Origin: JAZDFC01 sp043808235
Lineage (GTDB): Bacteria; Bacteroidota; Ignavibacteria; Ignavibacteriales; Melioribacteraceae
DNA: 64,000 bases
Assembly (NCBI GenBank): GCA_043808235.1
Contig: JAZDFC010000026.1
Coordinates: forward strand, 62,001 to 126,000
Reading direction: 5' to 3'
The position numbers and the translations under genes are program-made. The notes below the pieces were generated by a model, which had not been told where the DNA came from, did no database searches, and saw only the letters and a program-made list of their open reading frames with translations. This document shows positions 36,178 through 44,049 of the stretch, piece after piece; position 1 is the first letter of the stretch, and each line of letters starts with the position of its first letter.

Positions 36178-37560
36178 ATGGGCGGCAAGGGAGCGGTTTT
36201 TTTAGTTTTAGGTTTTAGTATAATCTTTCTTGTTGTTGCCAATAATTTTAATTCCCTCTCTTCAAATTCAATTGAAAACATGACCACCTATTTTATCGAA
36301 ACAACGGCTTATAATATTGCAGTAAGCGGGGCCAATATGGCTTCAAACGAGATCTTTATTAATAAAAGATGGGACGCCGGTTATCAGGACACTTCCTTTT
36401 TGGGAGGGAAATTAAATGTTTATATCAGTAACCCGCTTTACGGTTCCGGGAAAGTCACAATATGTCATGTAACACATGCTGTTCAAGATTTATATTCTAC
36501 TCTGAATGTTCTTCCGGGTACTGTTGCTGACCATCTTTCGCATGGAGATCATGTGGGAGCCTGCGCCGGAGATACTTTAGATCCGGAAATGATAACAATA
36601 ATTTCCGAAGGTACTTTTCAGGGTGTTACTAAAGTTGTTATCGTTAATTTACGACCAAGTTACTTTTCGAAATTTGGAAATTTTTATTCAAATATTAGCG
36701 CACAGCCTGCAACAGGCGATACTTTCAACGGCCCATTTCACACACAAGGCACTTTATCTACTTATGGAACGCCTGTATTTTGGGGGAAAGCAACAGCTTT
36801 AAATGGAGTAAGTAAAGGAGGATCTCCAAAGGATCCGAAATTTTACGGTGGATTCGAGTCGGGTGTGGACATTCCGTTGGAGTTTGATACTTCGGGTATG
36901 AGGAAAAATGCGAGTAAACTATTTTATGATACTACCAAAACCGGTAAAAAGTCAGATGTGCGACTATATTTTAATTCCAATGGAACTGTAACCTGGCAGT
37001 GGAAACTTGGAAGCGGAGCCTGGACCGCAAGCCGAACACAGCCGCTCTCAACTTTAGCCCCTAACGGACTGATTTATGTTGAAAAAGGGAATATTTATAC
37101 AAAAGGAACTGTAAATGGTGCAGTTACTATTGTTACCACTAAAAAGGGTGCAAGCGGATGCGGGAATGTTTACCAGGAGGACGATATAGTCTATAATGAT
37201 AATCCCAAAACCAATCCCGCGTCACTCGATGTGCTCGGTATTGTAGCGGAGGAAAATATTAGGATTGTTTACAATAATGATACAAAACACGCTGACATTA
37301 GAACGCAAGCCTCTATGTTTTCACTTAACGGTAACATCGGTCCCGATGATGCATTGGTTGATAATGACGATTACTTGAAAAGGTGGCTAATTTTAGGAGG
37401 ATTAATAGCTAAAACCACACGTGTAACAGCACATTATTCAGGCTCGAACCCTTATGAAGGATACCAGTTTGTTCATAGTTACGATGATAGGTTTATGACT
37501 TATGTGCCCCCGTATTTCCCTCATACAAAGAATTTTGAGGTTGTTTCCTGGTACGAGTGA
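36178..37560 (+). CDS. Pilin-like membrane-anchored protein C1 (PilX-like, likely DUF4900)
   Basis: A 460-residue protein with N-terminus MGGKGAVFLVLGFSIIFLVV, a PilX-type start (helix, then AYNIAVSGANMASNEIF, compare the AFYLAEAGxE helix of PilX). The large domain contains GPFHTQGTLSTYGTPVFWGK and LAPNGLIYVEKGNIYTKG, beta-repeat strands reminiscent of DUF4900/polymer-forming domains. It carries a roughly 55-residue insert at about 80-140 with CHVTHA and HLSHGDHVGAC that its paralogue at 39154 lacks. The protein ends FEVVSWYE, nearly the same as the paralogue. Probably the tip or adhesin-like subunit of the set; this is inference. Confidence 0.72.
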   Translation: MGGKGAVFLVLGFSIIFLVVANNFNSLSSNSIENMTTYFIETTAYNIAVSGANMASNEIFINKRWDAGYQDTSFLGGKLNVYISNPLYGSGKVTICHVTHAVQDLYSTLNVLPGTVADHLSHGDHVGACAGDTLDPEMITIISEGTFQGVTKVVIVNLRPSYFSKFGNFYSNISAQPATGDTFNGPFHTQGTLSTYGTPVFWGKATALNGVSKGGSPKDPKFYGGFESGVDIPLEFDTSGMRKNASKLFYDTTKTGKKSDVRLYFNSNGTVTWQWKLGSGAWTASRTQPLSTLAPNGLIYVEKGNIYTKGTVNGAVTIVTTKKGASGCGNVYQEDDIVYNDNPKTNPASLDVLGIVAEENIRIVYNNDTKHADIRTQASMFSLNGNIGPDDALVDNDDYLKRWLILGGLIAKTTRVTAHYSGSNPYEGYQFVHSYDDRFMTYVPPYFPHTKNFEVVSWYE

Positions 37561-38031
37561 TTTTTCTTAGATATTATTTAGAGCTCATTTCAATTTAACA
37601 AAGTTAAATATATTTCTATTCTTTATTGGGTTACTTAGAATTAAATAAGAAACCTATGTAAAAACATTAGTCCCTTCCCTCTTTGCTTATAATAAGTTTA
37701 AAAAGAATTACAACACCATCGATGTGGAACCGTTATTATTAATTTCTGAGTGATTCTTCTCAAAAACTAAATCGGAATGCTAATGTCCAGTTTGAAGAAT
37801 CGTGAGAACTAAGCAAAAGAAGATTACGAACAAATACTAAGAAAATGATGTTAATACTATTAGCGCTTCTTTGCATCATTATGAGAAACCGTCTTGAGTT
37901 TACAAAATTGCATGTAAAAATTACCGGATAGCGTTTATTATTTGATGATAATGTGTATTTTGCACAAAAATGTTCGATAATCTGGTAGCATAATTCTTGT
38001 TGTTTATTAATAGTTAATATTAGGTTTAGTT
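37561..38031. other. AT-rich spacer between the two pilin-like cassettes
   Basis: 471 bases with no supported gene. The last 30 bases before the second cassette (ttattaatagttaatattaggtttagtt) resemble those before the first (atatatattattaaatttggtt), suggesting that the upstream sequence was duplicated with the genes. A transcription start for cassette 2 is expected here, but no box is clear. Confidence 0.45.
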
Positions 38032-38535
38032 ATGAATACCGGTCAAATGCTTATTACGATTGGTGCAATAATGTTGTTGTCGCTTGTAATCATGCGGGTT
38101 AACTCATCGTTTATGACGACAACCACTATAATGAGCGACAGTAAATATGGTCTTCTTGGAATCTCGTTAGCCTCATCTATAATTGAAGAAGCAAGCTCAA
38201 AAGCTTTTGACGAAGCGACAGTTGAGGTTTCTGTTACTGATTCTAATTCATTTACGAAATATTATTACTTAGGTAAAGAGACAGGCGAAGTCTATCCTGA
38301 GTTTGATGATTTTGATGATTACAATAATTATACACGATCCACGGCAAATGATTCAACAATGAAGTCTGCTGTATTTAACATTTCTTGTGCAGTATGTTAT
38401 GTTCTTCCTCCAAACTTGAATACTGTGTACAACAAACAAACATGGCATAAACGTATTTCCGTTACTGTTACAAGTCCTTCGCTTGAAGACACTATTAGAA
38501 TGTCATCAATTTACAGCTATTGGTATTTTAGGTAA
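38032..38535 (+). CDS. Pilin-like membrane-anchored protein A2
   Basis: A 167-residue paralogue of the protein at 35051. The first 20 residues are identical, and the helix segment is SLASSIIEEASSKAFDEATV. The middle differs more (TKYYYLGKETGEVYPEFDDFDDYNNY) but keeps FDDFDDYN, and the end TWHKRISVTVTSPSLEDTI...YSYWYFR is conserved. It therefore arose by duplication followed by clear divergence. It leads cassette 2, five bases before the next gene. Confidence 0.75.
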   Translation: MNTGQMLITIGAIMLLSLVIMRVNSSFMTTTTIMSDSKYGLLGISLASSIIEEASSKAFDEATVEVSVTDSNSFTKYYYLGKETGEVYPEFDDFDDYNNYTRSTANDSTMKSAVFNISCAVCYVLPPNLNTVYNKQTWHKRISVTVTSPSLEDTIRMSSIYSYWYFR

Positions 38536-38540
38536 ATGAT

Positions 38541-39149
38541 ATGGGATTCAGCACATTAATAGATATAGTGGGTTCATTCATAATTGGCGGTATGGTATTT
38601 TTAATATTGCTGCAATTAAATGATGCTTCAGTTGACAATACTTTTCGTCACGCCGGCGATTTAACCGTTCAGCAGAATCTTGTTTCGATCGTTGAATTGT
38701 TGGAATATGATTTTAGAAAAATAGGATACTGTTCGGATTGGACTAAAATTCCTCAACCATGGCTCTCAATTATCCTTGCTGACTCAAACAGCATTTCATT
38801 TTTGACTGATGTTGAATCGAATGGGATTGTCGATACAATGAAATATTATATCGGGCCTACAAGCGAGTCAGTCAACACACCAAATCCGCGTGATAGAAAA
38901 ATTTATCGTGTCGTTAACAGCGAAACACCGGTGGGAGTAAATCTTGGCGTTACTCAATTCAGTTTAATGTATTTTGATTCCATGAATGATACTCTCAGCT
39001 TTCCAATTGCTCAACCCGGGCAGATTTATACTATTCAGGTAAGTTTAACTGTAGAAAATGTGGCTGCTTATGGTGATAATTATGACGACGATAGAAATGC
39101 TTTTTGGCGGCAGATCCGTCTTGGAGCCAGAAATTTAAGAAATAGGTGA
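38541..39149 (+). CDS. Pilin-like membrane-anchored protein B2
   Basis: A 202-residue paralogue of the protein at 35567. It starts MGFSTLIDIVGSFIIGGM and keeps DLTVQQNLVSIVELLEYDFRKIGYC, FLTDVESNGIVDTMKYYIG, NPRDRKIYRVVNSETPVGVNLGVTQF and the end FWRQIRLGARNLRNR. As in the first copy, the protein begins at Met-Gly-Phe without a basic leader. Its gene sits between its cassette partners with gaps of four to five bases, so the three are surely co-translated. Confidence 0.75.
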   Translation: MGFSTLIDIVGSFIIGGMVFLILLQLNDASVDNTFRHAGDLTVQQNLVSIVELLEYDFRKIGYCSDWTKIPQPWLSIILADSNSISFLTDVESNGIVDTMKYYIGPTSESVNTPNPRDRKIYRVVNSETPVGVNLGVTQFSLMYFDSMNDTLSFPIAQPGQIYTIQVSLTVENVAAYGDNYDDDRNAFWRQIRLGARNLRNR

Positions 39150-39153
39150 CATT

Positions 39154-40365
39154 ATGGGTGGAAAAGGTACAATATTTTTAATTCTCGGTTTTAGTTTGAT
39201 ATTTCTCGTATTGGGATTTAATTTTGCTAATCTTACTAAATCATCGGTTGATAATTATAGTAGTTATTTTACAAATACAAAAGCGCACGATATTGCAGTA
39301 AGTGGTGCGAATGTTGCCGCAAATTGTTTTTTTAGGAACCCTGCATGGACAGCAAATGGCTACAATAATATTTCTTTTTCTAACGGAACAATGAGTTTAT
39401 CAATTGCAACTATTGACGTAGTAAAAAACTTGAAACGAATTACATCCGTCGGAACTTATAACGGAGTTACAAAAACAATTACTCTTACTTTGCAGCCAAG
39501 CCGATTCTCAAGATTTGCGTATTATTCGGTAGTTGAGCCATCGAGCATTTGGTGGCATGGGACAGACACTGTTTACGGACCATTTCATACTCAAAGCAAT
39601 CTGCAAGCGGCAAGACACCCGGTATTTTGGGGAAAAGCAACTTACAAGGGTACGCTCAAATATTATACAAGTAAAAGCCAGGATAAACCATACTTTTACG
39701 GGGGTTCCGGAAAAGACGATATCCCAATGCCAACAAGTGGTATTGCCGGTTTGGAAACAGCTGCTAATGCAAATGGAAAGAATTTTAACGCACCTTCCAC
39801 CGATACATTATATTTTAACTTCAACGGCGCCAATGTTACTTATAAGCACAAATATACCGGGACTGATACGACTGTTGCGCTTGCAGCACTCGCCCCCAAC
39901 GGGGTAATTTTTGCTAAGAATGCAATTATTCGATTGAAAGGAAATATCCAAGGTCAATATTCTATTGCATCAAATAGTGATATATATCTTGACGACGATA
40001 TAACATGCCATACCAATCCACAAACTACTCCAAGCTCAACAGATTTAATTGGAATACTTTCGAAGAAAAATGTAATTATCACGAATAATATACCCAATCA
40101 ATCCAACATAAAAATTCAAGCATCTTGCTATGCTGAAACAGGAGGATTTACAGCGCAGCAATATGATACTCGTCCCAAAAGCGGAACGATTCAATTGTAT
40201 GGAGGCATAATTCAAAATACAAGAGGAGCGGTGGGTACATTTGATAGCTGGGGTATAAAAACAGGATTTAATAAATCGTATCGATACGATGATCGATTAA
40301 TGGTCAACTTTCCACCATTTTATCCCGGAACAGGATTTTTTGAGATCGTTTCCTGGTACGAGTAA
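39154..40365 (+). CDS. Pilin-like membrane-anchored protein C2
   Basis: A 403-residue paralogue of the protein at 36178, starting MGGKGTIFLILGFSLIFLVL. It keeps AHDIAVSGANVAANCFF, GPFHTQSNLQAARHPVFWGK, LAPNGVIFAKNAIIRLKGNI and the C-terminal YDDRLMVNFPPFYPGTGFFEIVSWYE-like ending (conserved from about residue 380). The Cys/His-rich insert of the first copy is missing, so the strand before it runs directly into NLKRITSVGTYNGVTKTITL. It ends two bases before the convergent epimerase gene. Confidence 0.72.
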   Translation: MGGKGTIFLILGFSLIFLVLGFNFANLTKSSVDNYSSYFTNTKAHDIAVSGANVAANCFFRNPAWTANGYNNISFSNGTMSLSIATIDVVKNLKRITSVGTYNGVTKTITLTLQPSRFSRFAYYSVVEPSSIWWHGTDTVYGPFHTQSNLQAARHPVFWGKATYKGTLKYYTSKSQDKPYFYGGSGKDDIPMPTSGIAGLETAANANGKNFNAPSTDTLYFNFNGANVTYKHKYTGTDTTVALAALAPNGVIFAKNAIIRLKGNIQGQYSIASNSDIYLDDDITCHTNPQTTPSSTDLIGILSKKNVIITNNIPNQSNIKIQASCYAETGGFTAQQYDTRPKSGTIQLYGGIIQNTRGAVGTFDSWGIKTGFNKSYRYDDRLMVNFPPFYPGTGFFEIVSWYE

Positions 40366-40367
40366 TA

Positions 40368-41291
40368 TTATTTTAAAATATTGTGTAGCGTTTTTTCTAA
40401 CTCAGCATAGCTGAAATGATATCCCGATTCAATAGTCCTTGTCGGAACCACTTTTGATACTTTTGTAACTGCATCAGCTCCTTCACCAACAATAATTTTT
40501 AAAATAAATTCAGGAACTTTAAATATGGAAGGCCGATGCATTGCCTTTCCCAACATCTTCGAGAATTCCTTCATTGTTACTATCCCGGGCGACACTCCAT
40601 TCAGTGCGCCGTGCACAAAATCATTTTCGATTGCGTAAACAAAAAGATTAACGAGATCATCAATATGAATCCACGGGAACCACTGCTTACCGCTGCCAAG
40701 AGGTCCCCCAATGCAATATTTGTATGGTATAATCATTTTAGCGAGAGCGCCTTCATTTTTATCAAGGACAATTCCAATCCTGATTCTGACTTCTCTTGCC
40801 CCGTACTGTTTTGCCTTTATTGCTTCGTCTTCCCATACTTTCACAACATCCGAAAAGAAGTCGCTGCCATACTTCGAATTCTCATCGAAAGTTTCGAAAG
40901 GATTGTATCCATAATATCCAATTGCGGATGCTGACAAAAACAATTTAGGCTTTACACTTGATTCCGCAATAGCGTCAACCAATTTCTTCGTCCCGATCCT
41001 TCTGCTTTCAATTACGTTTCTTTTGTGGTCTTCACTCCATCTTTTTGCCATAACGTTTTCGCCGGCAAGATGTATTATGGCATCCGCACCATCTATAAAC
41101 CTTTTCCAAGTGTCAGATGTTTCTTTGGTTGAATCCCATTCCAAATATTGTGACGCCCCGGGAATTATCAACTCTGCTTTTTGCGGAGATCGGGATAAAA
41201 TAATCAATTCATACTTTTTATCGAGTAGCACATTTGAAATATTTTTCCCTATTAAACCGGTAGCACCGGTGATAATTATTCTTTTTGGCAT
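40368..41291 (-). CDS. TIGR01777-family epimerase (SDR-like)
   Basis: A 307-residue NAD(P)-binding protein. The Rossmann motif is IITGATGLIGKNISNVLL, followed by AIIHLAGENVMAKRWSEDHK, SASAIGYYG and the family-typical FPWIHIDDLVNLFVYAIEN and GALNGVSPGIVTMKEF. This combination identifies the TIGR01777 / YfcH family, whose biochemical role is not settled; relatives are linked to cell division inhibition (SulA-like annotation) and sugar nucleotide modification. It is monocistronic and convergent with the pilin-like cassette. Confidence 0.92.
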   Translation of the reverse strand: MPKRIIITGATGLIGKNISNVLLDKKYELIILSRSPQKAELIIPGASQYLEWDSTKETSDTWKRFIDGADAIIHLAGENVMAKRWSEDHKRNVIESRRIGTKKLVDAIAESSVKPKLFLSASAIGYYGYNPFETFDENSKYGSDFFSDVVKVWEDEAIKAKQYGAREVRIRIGIVLDKNEGALAKMIIPYKYCIGGPLGSGKQWFPWIHIDDLVNLFVYAIENDFVHGALNGVSPGIVTMKEFSKMLGKAMHRPSIFKVPEFILKIIVGEGADAVTKVSKVVPTRTIESGYHFSYAELEKTLHNILK

Positions 41292-41608
41292 AGTTCGACT
41301 TTTTGTTTTTAAAACAAATAAATCATTTTTATGGTTCTAATATAGTTGTTGATAGTTAGACAGCGTAGTAAAATCCTTTTTTTAAGTCCAATATGTCGTT
41401 TCTCCCAAGCAGCGGCAGGTAAATTAACGCACATGTATCGGCAGAATATATTTTTCTTCTCTCATGATTTTTTTACATTTTTGATATCAATATTGAAATA
41501 CAAACGGAACATACTACTTTAAAGGGCAGTCCAATTAACTGTTGTTTTTAAAAGAAAATATTCAGATAGTCGGCGTACTAATTAACCACAAATAAATTTT
41601 GGTGAAAT
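41292..41608. other. Divergent promoter region
   Basis: 317 bases between the epimerase and DUF5686 genes, transcribed away from each other. Very AT-rich with no open frame worth calling and no clear promoter box. A gtg start with ggtga upstream defines the right-hand gene. Confidence 0.4.
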
Positions 41609-44017
41609 GTGAAAAAGCAGCTAATGATTTTATTCCTAACTTTTATCACCTGTGTAAATGCGCAGGAAATGGTTATCCGAGGTAAAGTATATAATAAAGC
41701 TACGGATGAGCCATTAATTTATGCGAATGTAAAAGTGGATGGCGCAACGAATGGTGCGACCGCGAATATTGAAGGCGAGTATGAAATTCGAGTTAAAAAG
41801 GGGAACTATAAACTAATAGCCTCGTACATTGGTTTTAGGTCAGATACAATTCATGTTACCCTGAATGCATCTAAAAGCAATGATTTCTTTTTACAGCCGA
41901 TCAGTATTGAACTTTCACCAATAACAGTGCGTCCCGGAATAAATCCCGCGCTTGAGCTAATAGGAAGAACTATTGAGGCCAAAACAAATAGAAACGAGAG
42001 ATTAAATTCATATATTGTTAACAGCTACACCAAGGGAATAGTACGCACTTCGAGCGAACTATCATCTCACGGCAGCGGCATAAGTGTTGGTCTGTCCGAT
42101 GGCGATGATTCAACAGAACTTGGAATAACCGGGATAATTGAAAACACCAGCCGGAGTTTTTATAGGAAACCAAACGATTATAAAGACAAAATCATCGCAC
42201 AGAAACAATCAGCGAATTTCCCGGCAGAAATAAATATTTTTACCGGCGGAAGACTTGTACAAAATTTTTATTCTGATGATATTCAATTTGCAGGCTCGCA
42301 AATTTTAAGTCCAATTGCTGATAACGCGCTCGATTACTATTACTATTTAATAACGGATACACTTGCATATGATAGGTACCGGGTTGTTGAGGTGGAGTGC
42401 GAACCGATTGATAATTCCGACCCCGGTTTCATAGGGAAACTATATATCATCGATAGTCTTTACACTCTTGCCAAGGTTGATGTTACGTTGAATGACGCGG
42501 CAAATCCGGGAGGTATATTTGAAGAACTCCGCGTGTTCCAGCAGTTCCAAATTTATGACGATGTTTCGATGCCGGTGGATTATCGGCTTTCAGGATTAAT
42601 AGAATTTTTAAGTCTTGTGCGCCTCGGTTTCGATCTCAGTTCGGTTTTATACAGCTACGAAATTAACGCTAATATTGATGATGACTTATTTGATATGGCG
42701 TCTATTACTGTGTTGCCTGGCGCGGATAAAAAGGATTCTCTTTATTGGAATTCGGTGCAGACTATACCCAATACGCTTGAAGAAATTCAAGCATACCAGA
42801 AAATCGACAGCCTTGAATCTGTACCGCGAACCTTTTGGGATAATGTTAATGTTCTCTCGCCACGAATTTCTTTCGACGAAAATATTTCGATTGCCGGTCC
42901 ATTATGGATGTATCATTTTAATCGTGTCGAGGGAAACACACTTGATCAAGGCATCTACCTTTATCATGCTTTTGATAAAAGACTAATTTCATCATTAGAT
43001 TTTTCCTACGGATTCGCAGACAAAAAATTTAAGTACAATTTTGGAGTTACTTACTTACTCGGTAATTACCGGACAACTTCGTTGTCTTTTTCTGCATTTA
43101 ATAAACTTGATATTCTATTTGGCGAGTCGGATGAATACAATACGCTTACATCAACTCTTACAAATCTAATTGGCAAATACGACTTCCGCGATTATTTCTA
43201 CTCCAAAGGTTTTGGATTTTCTGTCGGCAGCGATGTGTTTCCTTTCTTAAGATTGAATGCAGGATTTAGAAATCGAACCGACAAAACAGCAATTAAAAAT
43301 TCCGACTTCTCAATATTCAACAAGAGTAAAATCTATGAAGATAATCTACCGATTAATGATGTAAAAATAAATGCAATCACTGCCGGGTTCAGATTTGATT
43401 TTCGGAAATATATTGAGGACGGTTATTTCCGGCGCAGAACATCGAATGGTCATTCTTTTGCCGTTTTATCAGGGGATGTTATCTTATGTAAAAAAAATAT
43501 GCTCAAGAGCGATATCGATTTCGAAATATATAATTTGAATCTCGACGGGACCCTCAATTCTTTTCGAACAACAGATATTGATTTTAATGTGAAGGCAACG
43601 AACTCGAACGGACCCGTTCCTTTGCAAATGCTATATGCGCTTCCGGGTAATATTGATGGCGCCGGTAAAAACTCAACTTTCAGAACGCTCCGGACAGCAG
43701 AAATATTCGGCGATAAAGTAGTGTCGCTTAATATACGGTACAATTTATACGATGAGCTGTTCAGAGTTTTGAATATTCCGTTCCTCGAAGATTCGCGGAT
43801 GATATTAAATCCATACTTCAATGCAGCATGGATTGAACTCTCCGAAAAAACAAAAGAATATATACCGGCTTCATTTACTGAATTTAAAAATCCATTTATG
43901 GAAATTGGATTTGGTATCGGGCACATGATGTTCCCGATAGTGCTTGAATTTACCTGGCGGTTGAATCACCGGACCGGTAATAATTTTGTTATTGGAATCA
44001 ATACATTTGTATTGTAA
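41609..44017 (+). CDS. DUF5686 / CarboxypepD_reg-like outer membrane protein
   Basis: An 802-residue protein starting at GTG (ggtga five bases upstream). A signal peptide (end CVNAQ) is followed by a carboxypeptidase-regulatory-like beta domain (about 22-105: IRGKVYNKATDEPLIYANVKV ... YIGFRSD), typical of proteins of the Bacteroidota outer membrane. The DUF5686 region begins about 115 and the C-terminal half is an outer-membrane barrel (alternating aromatic strands ending FVIGINTFVL). It has no TonB plug domain, so it is not a SusC transporter. Function of DUF5686 is unknown; related proteins are associated with envelope biogenesis. It precedes the amylase gene by 32 bases and may be in one transcript with it. 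Confidence 0.85.
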   Translation: MKKQLMILFLTFITCVNAQEMVIRGKVYNKATDEPLIYANVKVDGATNGATANIEGEYEIRVKKGNYKLIASYIGFRSDTIHVTLNASKSNDFFLQPISIELSPITVRPGINPALELIGRTIEAKTNRNERLNSYIVNSYTKGIVRTSSELSSHGSGISVGLSDGDDSTELGITGIIENTSRSFYRKPNDYKDKIIAQKQSANFPAEINIFTGGRLVQNFYSDDIQFAGSQILSPIADNALDYYYYLITDTLAYDRYRVVEVECEPIDNSDPGFIGKLYIIDSLYTLAKVDVTLNDAANPGGIFEELRVFQQFQIYDDVSMPVDYRLSGLIEFLSLVRLGFDLSSVLYSYEINANIDDDLFDMASITVLPGADKKDSLYWNSVQTIPNTLEEIQAYQKIDSLESVPRTFWDNVNVLSPRISFDENISIAGPLWMYHFNRVEGNTLDQGIYLYHAFDKRLISSLDFSYGFADKKFKYNFGVTYLLGNYRTTSLSFSAFNKLDILFGESDEYNTLTSTLTNLIGKYDFRDYFYSKGFGFSVGSDVFPFLRLNAGFRNRTDKTAIKNSDFSIFNKSKIYEDNLPINDVKINAITAGFRFDFRKYIEDGYFRRRTSNGHSFAVLSGDVILCKKNMLKSDIDFEIYNLNLDGTLNSFRTTDIDFNVKATNSNGPVPLQMLYALPGNIDGAGKNSTFRTLRTAEIFGDKVVSLNIRYNLYDELFRVLNIPFLEDSRMILNPYFNAAWIELSEKTKEYIPASFTEFKNPFMEIGFGIGHMMFPIVLEFTWRLNHRTGNNFVIGINTFVL

Positions 44018-44049
44018 AAATTTACGAATAGCTGACAAGAAGATAGATA

